Assembly: GCF_037023735.1 (NCBI RefSeq)
Contig: NZ_CP146069.1
Location: forward strand, 2,707,501 to 2,771,500
Source of the DNA: Roseovarius sp. S88
GTDB lineage: Bacteria; Pseudomonadota; Alphaproteobacteria; Rhodobacterales; Rhodobacteraceae
Reading direction: 5' to 3'
DNA: 64,000 bases
Part shown: positions 17,986-29,034 of the stretch, in pieces
Numbering within the stretch: position 1 is the first letter of the stretch
How the letters are laid out: the number at the start of each line of letters is the position of its first letter
The notes under the pieces: generated by a model
What the model saw: the letters and a program-made list of their open reading frames with translations, nothing else
The model's database searches: none
What the model was told of the DNA's origin: nothing
Made by a program: the position numbers and the translations under genes

Positions 17986-17995
17986 ACCCTTGTAT

Positions 17996-18583
17996 TCAGG
18001 ATATTTCGGCGAGGCGCGCCACATAGCGTGCCAGCGTGTCGATCTCCAGATTGACCTGATCCCCCACGGCCACACGACCCCAGGTCGTGACCTCTTTGGT
18101 GTGCGGAATAAAGTTGATCCCGAACACCAGACCCTCAACCTCATTCACAGTCAGAGACGTTCCGTTCAACGCCACCGACCCTTTGGGGGCGATGAACCGC
18201 GCGAGGCTATCGGGCGCGCGTAGGCTGACGCGGGTGCTGTCGCCTTCATCGCGGACCTCCACCACTTCGGCCAAGCCATCCACATGCCCTGACACAATAT
18301 GCCCGCCAAGCTCATCGCCGACGCGCAGAGCACGTTCAAGATTGACCGTACGCCCCGCCGCCCATGTGCCGAGATTGGTCTTCGACACGGTCTCAGCCGA
18401 GACATCCACGTCAAACCAATCCGCGCCCTTGGCCACCACGGTCAGGCACACTCCATCACAGGCGATCGACGCGCCGATATCGACGCCACTCATGTTATAG
18501 CGTGTGGCGATGCGGGCCCGCAGATCACCGCGTTGCTCAACCTGCCGGATTTCTCCCATATCGGTCACAATGCCTGTAAACAT
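17996..18583 (-). CDS. ribE: Riboflavin synthase, alpha subunit
   Basis: A 195-residue protein with two tandem lumazine-binding domains, which dismutates two 6,7-dimethyl-8-ribityllumazine molecules into riboflavin. The N-terminus FTGIVTDMGEIRQVEQRGDL is the family hallmark; SIACDGVCLTVVA and VALNGTSLTVNEVEG are the two matching substrate-binding loops, and GGHIVSGHVDG lies between them. The start at 18583 places MFTGIV first, as in all family members, rather than an upstream ATG that adds 20 residues. It is a single gene divergent from kpsS. Other rib genes except ribD (24390-25495) are not in the window. Confidence 0.95.
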   Translation of the reverse strand: MFTGIVTDMGEIRQVEQRGDLRARIATRYNMSGVDIGASIACDGVCLTVVAKGADWFDVDVSAETVSKTNLGTWAAGRTVNLERALRVGDELGGHIVSGHVDGLAEVVEVRDEGDSTRVSLRAPDSLARFIAPKGSVALNGTSLTVNEVEGLVFGINFIPHTKEVTTWGRVAVGDQVNLEIDTLARYVARLAEIS

Positions 18584-18748
18584 CGCATGTCTCCCAACTT
18601 GCCCCTTTGCACCTAAAGCGCGGGAACTGGCATGACAAGACATGTTGACAGGTAAACACCCATGGATTCAGCCTTAATTTTGCCTTAATCCTGCTGTAAT
18701 AATGACAAAAATGAGCAGCGCGTGAAACGTGACAAGAGGCGAGTGTTT

Positions 18749-20041
18749 ATGAGTGTGCCGTCTGTAGGCCAACGAACCTTCCTGTTTTTGCAGGGTCCGC
18801 ACGGGCCCTTTTTCGCGCGTTTGGGCAATATGCTCAAACGAACCGGCGCGTCGGTTTGGCGCGTGGGGTTCAATGCCGGTGACGCGCTCTTCTGGCGCGA
18901 CAAGGACAGCTACATCCCTTTCAATGGCACGCAGACCGACTGGCGCCCCACGTTCCGAAACCTGGTGGCAGAAAAAGGCGTGACCGACATTGTCATTTAC
19001 GGCGACACGCGCCCCATCCACGCCCATGCCGTGCAGGAGGCCAAGGCGCTTGGTCTGGCTGTGCATGTCTTTGAAGAAGGGTATATGCGCCCCTATTGGG
19101 TGACTTATGAGCGTGGCGGCTCGAACGGGCATTCACGGCTGATGCATATGAGCGTGGACGATATGCGCACCGCCCTGAAGAATTCCGATATGGACAGCGC
19201 CCTGCCCCCGGCCTCCTGGGGCGATATGCGTCAGCACGTATTTTATGGCGCTGTATATCACGGCGCCGTTCTGCTTTTAAACGGAAACTACCGCAATTTC
19301 CGCCCGCATCGCGCGTTGAGCGTGGGACAGGAATTCAAGCTCTATCTCAAACGTCTGTTGCTGATGCCAGCCCAGGCGGTTGAACGCCGGATTGCGACCT
19401 CGCGCATTCGACACGGTGGGTTCCCCTACCACCTGGCCCTTTTACAGCTTGAGCATGACGCGTCGTTCCAGATGCATTCGCCCTTTTCGACGATGACCGA
19501 TTTTCTGGAAACGGTAACCGAAAGCTTTGCCAAGGGTGCGCCACAACATCACCATCTCGTGGTCAAAGCGCATCCTCTGGAAGACGGGCGCGCACCGATC
19601 CGGCCAGAGCTTAAGAGGTTGGCAAAAAAGCATAATATCGAAGATCGCGTGCACTATGTGCGTGGCGGTAAGCTGGCGCAGCTGCTGGATGAGGCGCGCA
19701 GCGCCGTGACGGTCAATTCCACAGCTGCGCAACAGGTTCTGTGGCGCGGCATTCCGCTTAAAACCTTTGGTCAGGCGGTCTATGCCAAGCCGGAATTCAC
19801 CTCAACCAAGCCCTTGCGCGATTTCTTTGCCGGAGCAGAGCGGCCGGATCGCAAAGCCTATGCCGACTACCGGCGCTATTTGCTGGAGACCAGTCAGGTG
19901 GCAGGCGGGTTTTATTCCGCACGCGGACGCCGGCAGCTTTTACGCCAGACGGTGGATATGATGCTGAGCGCCGATGATCCCTACGATGCGCTGGTCTCGG
20001 GCACCGCGGCACCCCGGCAACAGTTATATGTCGTAAAATAG
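18749..20041 (+). CDS. kpsS: Capsular polysaccharide biosynthesis/export protein KpsS
   Basis: A 430-residue capsule synthesis protein of the KpsS/LipB group, retaining-type beta-Kdo glycosyltransferases that start the poly-Kdo linker on lyso-phosphatidylglycerol at the inner membrane. Typical features are FLFLQGPHGPFFARLGNML at the N-terminus, VFEEGYMRPYWVTYE, HHHLVVKAHPLEDG and TVNSTAAQQVLWRGIPLKT. The ATG at 18749 is preferred because AGAGGCGA precedes it at good spacing; a GTG at 18722 is possible. It begins a capsule cluster kpsS, kpsD-like, kpsC on the plus strand. Confidence 0.88.
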   Translation: MSVPSVGQRTFLFLQGPHGPFFARLGNMLKRTGASVWRVGFNAGDALFWRDKDSYIPFNGTQTDWRPTFRNLVAEKGVTDIVIYGDTRPIHAHAVQEAKALGLAVHVFEEGYMRPYWVTYERGGSNGHSRLMHMSVDDMRTALKNSDMDSALPPASWGDMRQHVFYGAVYHGAVLLLNGNYRNFRPHRALSVGQEFKLYLKRLLLMPAQAVERRIATSRIRHGGFPYHLALLQLEHDASFQMHSPFSTMTDFLETVTESFAKGAPQHHHLVVKAHPLEDGRAPIRPELKRLAKKHNIEDRVHYVRGGKLAQLLDEARSAVTVNSTAAQQVLWRGIPLKTFGQAVYAKPEFTSTKPLRDFFAGAERPDRKAYADYRRYLLETSQVAGGFYSARGRRQLLRQTVDMMLSADDPYDALVSGTAAPRQQLYVVK

Positions 20042-20137
20042 CCGACGCAGCGGCACAGGCTGGATTTTTTCAAAAGACCCCATTACCTTAGGCGAAAATA
20101 CTGAGGCAGTAAAAAAACAGGTCGAGGAGACCGGGCA

Positions 20138-21286
20138 GTGAAAATCCAATCCAAACGATGGGCGAAGTCCGTCGCTATTGTGCTTGTGGCGAGCACCGTG
20201 GCGTCCTGTGGCGTCTTGCCCCGCTCTGGCCCGAACAAGAGCGAAATCTTTGCAGGCTCGGTGCAGCAATCCGGCGACGCCTTTGTTGTCAGCGTAAATG
20301 ACCGGGTGACACGGGCCACCGCTGTGCAGCCAACACTGGGCTTTTCGGATGAGTTCAAAAATGCAGGTCTTGTCGGCTCTGACACAATTCGCCCCGGCGA
20401 TACGCTGGGCCTGACCATCTGGGAAAACGTCGATGACGGTCTTTTGGCTGGAGAAGGTGTGAACCAGACTGTCCTGCAAGAGGTGCAGGTGGATGGTGCG
20501 GGCTTTATCTTTGTGCCCTACGCAGGGCGCATTCGCGCGGCAGGCAACACGCCCGAGGCCATTCGCCGTGTGATCACATCAAAGCTGGATGAGCAGACAC
20601 CCGATCCGCAGGTCGAGGTGCGCCGCCTTGCGGGTGATGGGGCATCCGTGTCTCTGATTGGTTCTGTGGGCGGTCAGGGAGTCTATCCCATCGAGCGCCC
20701 GACGCGGACCTTGTCGACCATGCTGGCCAATGCCGGTGGCGTGACAATCCAGCCTGAGATTGCGCAAGTCACTGTTATTCGGGGCAATATGCGCTCTAAA
20801 GTGTGGTTCCAGGATCTGTTCAATCACCCCAATTTCGACATCGCCCTGCGCGATGGCGACCGCATTCTTGTCGAAGAAGACACCCGCGCCTTTACCGCTT
20901 TGGGGGCCACAGGAGGTCAGGCCCGCCTGCCCTTCCCGTCTCCTACCATATCCGCCGTGGAAGCACTGGCACAGGTGGGTGGTCTGAACACCAACACGGC
21001 TGATCCCACCGGTGTCTTCGTGATGCGCAACGAGCCTGCCGAGATTGCCAATCAGGTGCTGGGCCGGACCGATCTGATCGGGGCGCAGCGTGTGGTCTAT
21101 GTGCTTGACCTGACACAACCGAACGGGCTTTTCATGGCGCGTGACTTTGCCATTCGCGACGAGGACACGCTTTACGTGACAGAGGCGCCATTCACCCAAT
21201 GGAGCAAGGTGATCAGCGCATTGACAGGTACGTTGGGCGCTGTGGGATCTGTCTCGACCGCAGGCGATACGCTTAGCGGCAACTAA
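20138..21286 (+). CDS. Polysaccharide export outer-membrane lipoprotein (Wza/KpsD family)
   Basis: A 382-residue outer-membrane polysaccharide export protein. It starts with GTG after an AGGAGA ribosome-binding site. A lipoprotein signal is evident: SVAIVLVASTVASCG, with C24 as acylated residue. The Poly_export domain follows (TIRPGDTLGLTIWENVDD, then VDGAGFIFVPYAGRIRAAG) and SLBB-type repeats after it (VSLIGSVGGQGVYPIERP and TALGATGGQARLPFPSPT). It forms the periplasm-to-surface channel for the capsule. Its stop overlaps the kpsC start by one base (TAATG). The ABC transporter and polysaccharide co-polymerase needed for export are not in this window. Confidence 0.88.
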   Translation: MKIQSKRWAKSVAIVLVASTVASCGVLPRSGPNKSEIFAGSVQQSGDAFVVSVNDRVTRATAVQPTLGFSDEFKNAGLVGSDTIRPGDTLGLTIWENVDDGLLAGEGVNQTVLQEVQVDGAGFIFVPYAGRIRAAGNTPEAIRRVITSKLDEQTPDPQVEVRRLAGDGASVSLIGSVGGQGVYPIERPTRTLSTMLANAGGVTIQPEIAQVTVIRGNMRSKVWFQDLFNHPNFDIALRDGDRILVEEDTRAFTALGATGGQARLPFPSPTISAVEALAQVGGLNTNTADPTGVFVMRNEPAEIANQVLGRTDLIGAQRVVYVLDLTQPNGLFMARDFAIRDEDTLYVTEAPFTQWSKVISALTGTLGAVGSVSTAGDTLSGN

Positions 21287-23325
21287 TGCCACAACCAGAC
21301 ATCCAAGACCCCGCCCAAGACGCAAGACCTGGGCGGGTTGTCTATTTTAACGCAGGTTTTCTGCGCCAAAAGCAAATCCGCCGGATCATGGAACTCGCCG
21401 GGTTGCCCTTGCAGCTTGGCAAACCGGGGCCCGAGGACCAGATCGCCGTTTGGGGCCGTTCTCCCTATGCCCGGCGCGGCGAGGCTGTGGCCGAAGCCAC
21501 CGGCGCTGCGCTGATCAGGGTGGAAGACGCGTTTTTGCGATCCTTGCACCCCGGCCGCGACGGCGAGCCGCCACTGGGCCTAAACATCGACCATACCGGC
21601 GTGCATTTTGACTGTTCGGGGCCTTCTGATCTGGAAACCTTGCTAGCCACGCATCCACTGGATGACACCGCGCTGATGAACCGCGCACGCGCCGCCATTA
21701 CCCGGCTGCAAGAGGGTCATCTGACAAAATACAGCGGCTTTGCGCTGGATACCCCTGCACCTGAGCCGGGTTATGTGCTTGTGATCGATCAGACCCATGG
21801 TGATGCCTCGGTTGCGCATGGCAGGGCCGATGCAAATTCGTTCCGCGAAATGCTGTTTTGCGCACAAGAAGATCATCCGGGCGCGCGCATCCTGATCAAG
21901 ACCCATCCCGAAACGCTGGCAGGTCATCGTCCAGGTTACTTCAGTGCAGAGGACGAAACGGACCGGATTTCGCTTTTCACGGACCCGATCAGCCCCTGGA
22001 CGCTCTTTGAAGGAGCGATAGGTGTTTATACCGTGTCTTCGCAACTGGGTTTTGAGGCAATTTATGCCGACCACAAACCGCGTGTCTTTGGACAGCCGTT
22101 TTATGCAGGCTGGGGGCTAACGGAGGATCGTCACCCTCTGGAACTGGCCCGGCGCGGTCGAAACCTGAGCAAGGCACAACTCTTTGCTGCGGCGATGATC
22201 CTTTATCCGGTTTGGTACGATCCTTACCGGGATTGCCTGTGCGAGTTGGAAGATGTGATCGCAACGCTGGAAGCGCGAACCTGTGCCTGGCGTGAAGACC
22301 AAATCGGATGGGTCGCCACGGGTATGCGGCTATGGAAACGAAAGCCGCTGCAAAGGGTATTCGGATCACAAAAGAGCATTATTTTTCAGAATGATGCAGA
22401 GCGCGCCTCACGCAAAGCTTCTACCACAGGTCGCTCCCATATGGTCTGGGCCAGCCAAGCGGAAGCGGCCCCAGAGGCCACCCGCGTAGAAGACGGATTT
22501 CTGCGCTCACGCGGGTTAGGCGCGGAACTTGTCCCCGCCTTATCGTTGGTCTGCGATGATCTTGGGATTTACTACGATCCTTCCAGCGAAAGCCGCCTGG
22601 AACACTGGATTGCCAAGCGCGCAGAGCTGCGCCCGGATCAGGAGCGCCGCGCAGAACGTCTGATCGCGCGTATCTGCGAAGGGGGGCTGAGCAAATACAA
22701 TCTCTCTGGCGGTGCGCCGGACCTGCCTGAAGGACACCGTATTCTGGTGCCCGGGCAGGTCGAAGATGATGCGTCGATCCTCAAGGGGGCCGGTGACATC
22801 AACACCAATCTTGCTCTGCTGCAAAGGGTACGTGCTGACAATCCCGATGCCGTCGTGCTCTACAAACCTCACCCAGATGTCGAGGCAGGGCTGCGGGATG
22901 GGCAGGTGCCACAAGCCTCACTTGATGAACTTGGAGCCGTTGTTTTAGCCAAGACCGACCCGGATGCGGTTCTGAAAGAGGTTCAGGAGGTCTGGACCAT
23001 GACGTCGCTTATGGGATTTGAGGCGTTGCTCAGGGGGGTCCCGGTCACAACCACGGGCGCACCCTTCTATGCCGGTTGGGGGCTGACGAATGATCTAGGT
23101 GATGTCCCTGTCCGCCGAAGCGCGCGTCCCAATCTGCATGGGCTCGTGCATGCGGCCCTCATCGACTATCCGCGATACTTTGACCCGGTCACAGGTCAGG
23201 CCTGCCCGGTTGAGGTCGCCCTGGACCGGCTCGCCAAAGGCGACATCCCTCACCCCGGCGCCGCCAATCGGCTCTTGTCAAAGCTGCAAGGTGTGTTTGC
23301 GACCTATGCGGGGCTGTGGCGCTGA
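21286..23325 (+). CDS. kpsC: Capsular polysaccharide synthesis protein KpsC, duplicated glycosyltransferase domains
   Basis: A 679-residue KpsC with two homologous halves. Each contains an acidic aromatic motif (RVEDAFLRSLHPG near residue 77; RVEDGFLRSRGLG near 400), an LTKYSGF/LSKYNLSG motif, a KTHPE/KPHPD motif and an FYAGWGLT motif (AGWGLTEDRHP and AGWGLTNDLGD). KpsC elongates the poly-Kdo linker by alternating two beta-Kdo transfers, one per half. It starts on the last base of the upstream gene, so it is translationally coupled. The presence of both KpsS and KpsC implies a group 2-type capsule. The serotype-specific genes are elsewhere. Confidence 0.9.
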   Translation: MPQPDIQDPAQDARPGRVVYFNAGFLRQKQIRRIMELAGLPLQLGKPGPEDQIAVWGRSPYARRGEAVAEATGAALIRVEDAFLRSLHPGRDGEPPLGLNIDHTGVHFDCSGPSDLETLLATHPLDDTALMNRARAAITRLQEGHLTKYSGFALDTPAPEPGYVLVIDQTHGDASVAHGRADANSFREMLFCAQEDHPGARILIKTHPETLAGHRPGYFSAEDETDRISLFTDPISPWTLFEGAIGVYTVSSQLGFEAIYADHKPRVFGQPFYAGWGLTEDRHPLELARRGRNLSKAQLFAAAMILYPVWYDPYRDCLCELEDVIATLEARTCAWREDQIGWVATGMRLWKRKPLQRVFGSQKSIIFQNDAERASRKASTTGRSHMVWASQAEAAPEATRVEDGFLRSRGLGAELVPALSLVCDDLGIYYDPSSESRLEHWIAKRAELRPDQERRAERLIARICEGGLSKYNLSGGAPDLPEGHRILVPGQVEDDASILKGAGDINTNLALLQRVRADNPDAVVLYKPHPDVEAGLRDGQVPQASLDELGAVVLAKTDPDAVLKEVQEVWTMTSLMGFEALLRGVPVTTTGAPFYAGWGLTNDLGDVPVRRSARPNLHGLVHAALIDYPRYFDPVTGQACPVEVALDRLAKGDIPHPGAANRLLSKLQGVFATYAGLWR

Positions 23326-23334
23326 TCTTGGGCG

Positions 23335-24378
23335 TCACTTGTAAAGCGCACGTTCCGCCGCCACCAAATCCGCCGCGCAGGATGAGATTTCCGCAATCTG
23401 TTCGGTTGTCGCCAACTCGCGTGTGTTGGCCTCCACCCGCGCCAAAGCCGCGCGGCGCAAGGTCATGATACGCGCCCTCGGGCTGTCCAAGAACTGCTGC
23501 TGCGAGATCAGGGACTGATAGGGAGTATCCACGCGGATGACCTCAAAATACCCGCCAGACAGAGCAAAAAACGCGAAGGCACAGGCACCCTTCTCTTGGG
23601 CACATGCCTCATTGCACAGATTTGCAATTGGCCTCGTCGACAAAGATTCAAGCACCCAATTTTCAACGTCAGAGCGGTATGCGTTGTCTAGAGATGCATT
23701 GCCAAAGCCGAACCCCAAGGCCAGAAAGCCCGCCATTGCAAAGGCATCTTGGTTGTCCGGGTTGATATCACTCTGATCCTTACCCGTGATCAGCCTAAGT
23801 GCCGCCAAACCATCACCCCGCGGTTCTGGGTCTCCGGAAAGATACCCCAAAAACGGGGCCAGTTCCTCTAGGATACGCCCGCTTTCAAGAAGCGCACGCT
23901 TTTGCTGAGGACTGCCGTAAAGCGCGACGACGCGCGTCGGATAGTCCGTCGCCTGACCTTCTCCGGCGTCCCAAAGGTCCTGAATGAGTTCCAAATCCGG
24001 TGTCGGGTGACGTGACTGCAGAAACCGCGCTGCCAGCTTATTACCACGCTCTGCTTCGACCTTGAGCCAGCTTTTGCCAAAAATTTCGTTCTGCGGCACC
24101 TGCCGGAAAAGCGCACGCCGCTCTGCCCCACTGAGCGAAAAGCGAAACGGGGATGGGCCCCGATCGAATGTTTCGATTCGGGCCAGCAAAATGCGTGCGT
24201 TTCTGTCTCCGGCCTGGGCCAAAACTGCGAGTGCCGGCAGGCTGTCACGGTCATTGCCTTGCAACCAAATTTCAACCGCCTCGTTGAAGCTGGTCTGCGC
24301 GGTTGCCGGTGCCGAGAGACTCAACAGGACCGGTCCTGCCAGTAAGCCAGCAAGGAGCAATGCGCGCAAAACCCTCAT
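23335..24378 (-). CDS. Secreted protein of unknown function, helical-repeat-like
   Basis: A 347-residue protein with a clear signal peptide (LRALLLAGLLAGPVLLSLSA, cut around APATAQ). The mature part is rich in Ala and Leu helices and resembles Sel1/TPR-like solenoids (SLPALAVLAQAGDRNARILL; WLKVEAERGNKLAARFLQ). Cys residues in the segments ANLCNEACAQEKGACAF and EISSCAAD could form periplasmic disulfides. It begins 12 bases after the corrected ribD end on the same strand and ends 10 bases from convergent kpsC. No function can be assigned; it is probably periplasmic. Confidence 0.7.
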   Translation of the reverse strand: MRVLRALLLAGLLAGPVLLSLSAPATAQTSFNEAVEIWLQGNDRDSLPALAVLAQAGDRNARILLARIETFDRGPSPFRFSLSGAERRALFRQVPQNEIFGKSWLKVEAERGNKLAARFLQSRHPTPDLELIQDLWDAGEGQATDYPTRVVALYGSPQQKRALLESGRILEELAPFLGYLSGDPEPRGDGLAALRLITGKDQSDINPDNQDAFAMAGFLALGFGFGNASLDNAYRSDVENWVLESLSTRPIANLCNEACAQEKGACAFAFFALSGGYFEVIRVDTPYQSLISQQQFLDSPRARIMTLRRAALARVEANTRELATTEQIAEISSCAADLVAAERALYK

Positions 24379-24389
24379 TTTTCCGTTCC

Positions 24390-25495
24390 CTATTCGCTCT
24401 CGTTTTGGGCGACCCAGCGATGCATGATATCACCACCAACAGCACGGCTTTCCACCAATCGAAAGCGCCGTGCTTTGTCCAGCCGATCCAGTCCCAGCGC
24501 CCCCACGCCAGGCCGTCCTTCAGCCCCGATGGCAAGACCTGCAGTGAAGCCCACCAATTCGTCCACCAGCCCCTCGGCCAGAAGTGAGGCGGCCAATGCG
24601 CCGCCCCCTCGCAGAACACGCGCGTCAGCCCTTTTTGGCCAAGCGCCATCAAAACTGATGTCAGATTGAGCTGTCTGCCGGTCAATTGACAAGTCAAAAG
24701 TTCGGCCCCGACGCCATTCCATGCCTCGACCAAAGATGCATCAGCATCCGGTCCGTGACATAGCCAGACAGGCACCTCACGAGCGGTCCGTGCCAGATTG
24801 CTCATGAGCGGCAGATCGAGGCGACGAGAGACGGCGACGCGCACAGGTTGATGTGCCATGCCGAGATCTCTTGCGGTTAAAGACGGGTCATCGGCTCGCA
24901 CCGTGCCCGCACCCACCATCACCGCATCGTGGCGCGCGCGCATGGCATGCACCCACCGCCGGGCTTGAGGGCCCGTGATCCACTGGCTATGTCCGCTTGC
25001 AGTGGCAATCCGACCATCAAACGATGTGGCCAGTTTCAGTGTCACCCAAGGCCGCCCCAAACGCACCCGCGTCAGGAATCCGGACAGCGCGTCCTCTGCC
25101 TCGGCTGCCAAAAGTCCGGGTTCAACGACCACTCCCGCGGCGCGCAATGCGTTAAACCCGCCGCCAGACACATTTGGATGGGGATCCTCAATGGGCGAAA
25201 CGACGCGCGCGATACCCGCCTCAATCAGCGCATCTGCGCAAGGCGGTGTTTGACCATGGTGGCAACAGGGTTCAAGGCTGACATAGGCCGTGGCACCGCG
25301 CGTCGCAGTGCCAGCCTGATCTAGCGCTGCTCGCTCAGCATGAGGTCGTCCTCCGGGCGCAGTGCGCCCACGGCCTACGATGCGCCCGTCTTTGACGATC
25401 ACACAGCCGACACTTGGATTGGGCCAACATGTGCCGGTACCCTGACGCGCGAGCGCCAGAGCCAGCTTTAGAAACCGGATGTCGGCCTCGTGCAC
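24390..25495 (-). pseudogene. ribD: ribD, riboflavin deaminase/reductase, with apparent -1 frameshift
   Basis: RibD performs the deaminase and reductase steps of riboflavin synthesis. The N-terminal deaminase domain is intact: H-A-E zinc motif in GGRPHAERAALDQ and SLEPCCHHGQTPPCADAL. The reductase domain begins normally (VTLKLATSFDGRIA, QWITGPQARRWVHAMRARHD). After TRVFCEG, at a run of five C on the plus strand (24604-24608), the frame departs into Trp-rich sequence. The expected continuation GGALAASLLAEGLVDELV resumes in another frame and stops at 24390. One extra base in the run would restore a 368-residue protein, the family's usual length. Either a true null or slippery allele, or a sequence error; since ribD is normally essential for prototrophy, an error or a second copy is likely. 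It follows nrdR by 5 bases. Confidence 0.85.
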
Positions 25496-25500
25496 GTGAC

Positions 25501-25971
25501 CTAAGTTTCCTCTGGAGCGGTGTTCGGACGCAGTTCGCTAACGAACTTGTCGAAATCATCTGCGGCCTGGAAGTTCTTGTAAACACTGGCAAATCTCACA
25601 TAAGCCACTGTATCGATCCGCGCCAGGCTTTCCATGACGATCTCGCCCACGGTCTTTGACGGGATGTCCGTCTCACCCAGCGACTCCAATCGCCGGACGA
25701 TGCCCGAGATCATTTGCTCGACACGTTCAGGTTCCACCGGGCGCTTCTGCAGCGCGATGCGGATCGAGCGTTCCAGCTTGTCGCGGTCAAAATCCTCACG
25801 GCGTCCATTGGATTTAACCACCACCAGGTCACGCAGCTGTACGCGCTCATAGGTGGTGAACCGTCCCCCGCAGGCCGGACAAAACCGCCGCCGCCGGATC
25901 GAAACGTGATCCTCCGCAGGCCGCGAATCCTTTACCTGAGTGTCAATATTTCCGCAAAACGGGCAGCGCAT
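25501..25971 (-). CDS. nrdR: Transcriptional repressor NrdR
   Basis: A 156-residue NrdR, the nucleotide-sensing repressor of ribonucleotide reductase genes. The N-terminal zinc ribbon has C3, C6, C31 and C34 ([17 protein letters not shown] and [17 protein letters not shown]). The ATP-cone domain follows ([20 protein letters not shown]), ending [17 protein letters not shown]. It sits directly upstream of ribD, a common bacterial arrangement. The start is unambiguous because the zinc ribbon begins at residue 1. Confidence 0.95.
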   Translation of the reverse strand: MRCPFCGNIDTQVKDSRPAEDHVSIRRRRFCPACGGRFTTYERVQLRDLVVVKSNGRREDFDRDKLERSIRIALQKRPVEPERVEQMISGIVRRLESLGETDIPSKTVGEIVMESLARIDTVAYVRFASVYKNFQAADDFDKFVSELRPNTAPEET

Positions 25972-26076
25972 CGGCCGTTCCCCTTTTCTTCTCTGCCTCT
26001 GTCGATCATGGGTCTGCTGCCCAAGTATCTACCGTGACTATAGGGCGTCCGCAAAGTTTTGGGTAGAGGGGAAATG

Positions 26077-26098
26077 AAACCGCTGCATGTTGCGGTTT
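26077..26098. terminator. Weak hairpin with T/A runs between yjbQ and nrdR
   Basis: AAACCGC (26077-26083) and GCGGTTT (26092-26098) form a 7-bp stem with an 8-base loop. The T-run follows on the plus strand, whereas the flanking genes run on the minus strand, where only TTTCATTT follows. It may act as a modest terminator after yjbQ; evidence is limited. Confidence 0.35.
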
Positions 26099-26108
26099 TT
26101 TGGTCATG

Positions 26109-26531
26109 TCAGGGGCATAAATGCGCGGCAATCTCACGTGAATGCGGCCTGTCGCGGTGCTCAAAAAGGTAAACCCCCTGCCATGTACCCAAGGTCAGAC
26201 GCCCGTCTACCACCGGAATACTAAGGCTCACCGGCATCATCGCCGCCTTGATATGCGCAGGCATATCATCGGGGCCTTCATAGGTGTGGGTGAGGTAAGA
26301 CATGCTAGGATCTGTGGTGGGCGGTACCAGTCGGGAAAAGTAATTCCGCAGATCGGTCTGCACCTCAGGATCGGCGTTTTCCTGAATAAGCAGGCTCGCC
26401 GAGGTGTGACGGATGAAGAGGGTGAGCAGGCCGGTGGAAATCCCCTGCTCCGCCACCCAGCCTGTCACCTCGCGGGTGAATTCATAAAGACCCTGGCCGT
26501 GGGTTGAGATCGTGAAGGTGGTTTGGGGCAT
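26109..26531 (-). CDS. YjbQ family protein (secondary thiamine-phosphate synthase-like)
   Basis: A 140-residue UPF0047/YjbQ protein. Characteristic segments are LLTLFIRHTSASLLIQENAD, DPSMSYLTHTYEGPDDMPAH and LGTWQGVYLFEHRDRPHSRE, with the conserved His residues of this small trimeric family. E. coli YjbQ has weak thiamine-phosphate synthase activity; the physiological role is unknown. I prefer the start at 26531 (PQTTFTI) over one at 26546, since the family starts near this point. Confidence 0.88.
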   Translation of the reverse strand: MPQTTFTISTHGQGLYEFTREVTGWVAEQGISTGLLTLFIRHTSASLLIQENADPEVQTDLRNYFSRLVPPTTDPSMSYLTHTYEGPDDMPAHIKAAMMPVSLSIPVVDGRLTLGTWQGVYLFEHRDRPHSREIAAHLCP

Positions 26532-26586
26532 GGGGCACTTTCTCATTTTACCCGAACGCAGAATTCCAACTCATCCAAGCGTACGT

Positions 26587-26907
26587 TTACAACAGTAAGT
26601 TGCCCAGAACGAACAAGGCTCGTTCTCTCAAAGGCGGAACAATAGCGACCAGATACAAAATAGTGTTCCAGCACACCAAAGCATTCAGAGAAGACCGAAA
26701 TGGCTCTTTGGACGTTTTGTGCCTGCATACCCATTGAGCATACTTGCCGCCCAACGCACCACCAAGAAAAGCCCAAGTCAACAATGTATTCTCCGACACG
26801 CGCCAGCTATGCCTTTGTGCGCAGCGTTTGTCCCAAGCCATTAAAAGCGCGCACACGCTGCATGTTATCTGGAACCAGATAACGACTACAACAAATGGAG
26901 TAATCAC
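26587..26907 (-). CDS. DUF1294 family membrane protein
   Basis: A 106-residue protein with three or four hydrophobic segments. The DUF1294 pattern is visible: LMAWDKRCAQ, RVSENTLLTWAFLGGALGG, and CRHKTSKEPFR. Its function is unknown and it probably resides in the inner membrane. The local sequence is visibly more AT-rich than the flanking yjbQ and rpoD genes, a possible sign of transfer. It starts 27 bases after the rpoD stop on the same strand. Confidence 0.75.
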   Translation of the reverse strand: MITPFVVVVIWFQITCSVCALLMAWDKRCAQRHSWRVSENTLLTWAFLGGALGGKYAQWVCRHKTSKEPFRSSLNALVCWNTILYLVAIVPPLRERALFVLGNLLL

Positions 26908-26934
26908 ACCGAAGTCCGAACCAACAACAGCGCC

Positions 26935-28920
<1,986 letters not shown>

Positions 28921-28951
28921 TCAGCTCTCCTGCATCCCGTTGCACAAGGGT

Positions 28952-29033
28952 GATTCGCGTATTCCGAATCAACAGTGCGAATGAGTGATTCGCAAACAGA
29001 TATCCCTTATTTTTCGAATAATCCTAGCGAATC
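28952..29033. promoter_or_regulatory. Cluster of four GANTC sites and short dyads between dnaG and rpoD
   Basis: GANTC occurs at 28952-28956, 28966-28970, 28987-28991 and 29029-29033, four sites in 82 bases. GATTCG-N7-CGAATC (28952-28970) and GCGAAT-N5-ATTCGC (28978-28994) are dyads. GANTC is the target of the CcrM adenine methyltransferase of Alphaproteobacteria, so an rpoD promoter sensitive to methylation state is possible. That role is inference. Confidence 0.4.
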
Positions 29034-29034
29034 G

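Noticed and set aside
24272..24603. Continuation of ribD in its own frame past the C-run
   Set aside because: The Trp-rich sequence is unlike RibD and overlaps the next gene; the real RibD C-terminus is in another frame.
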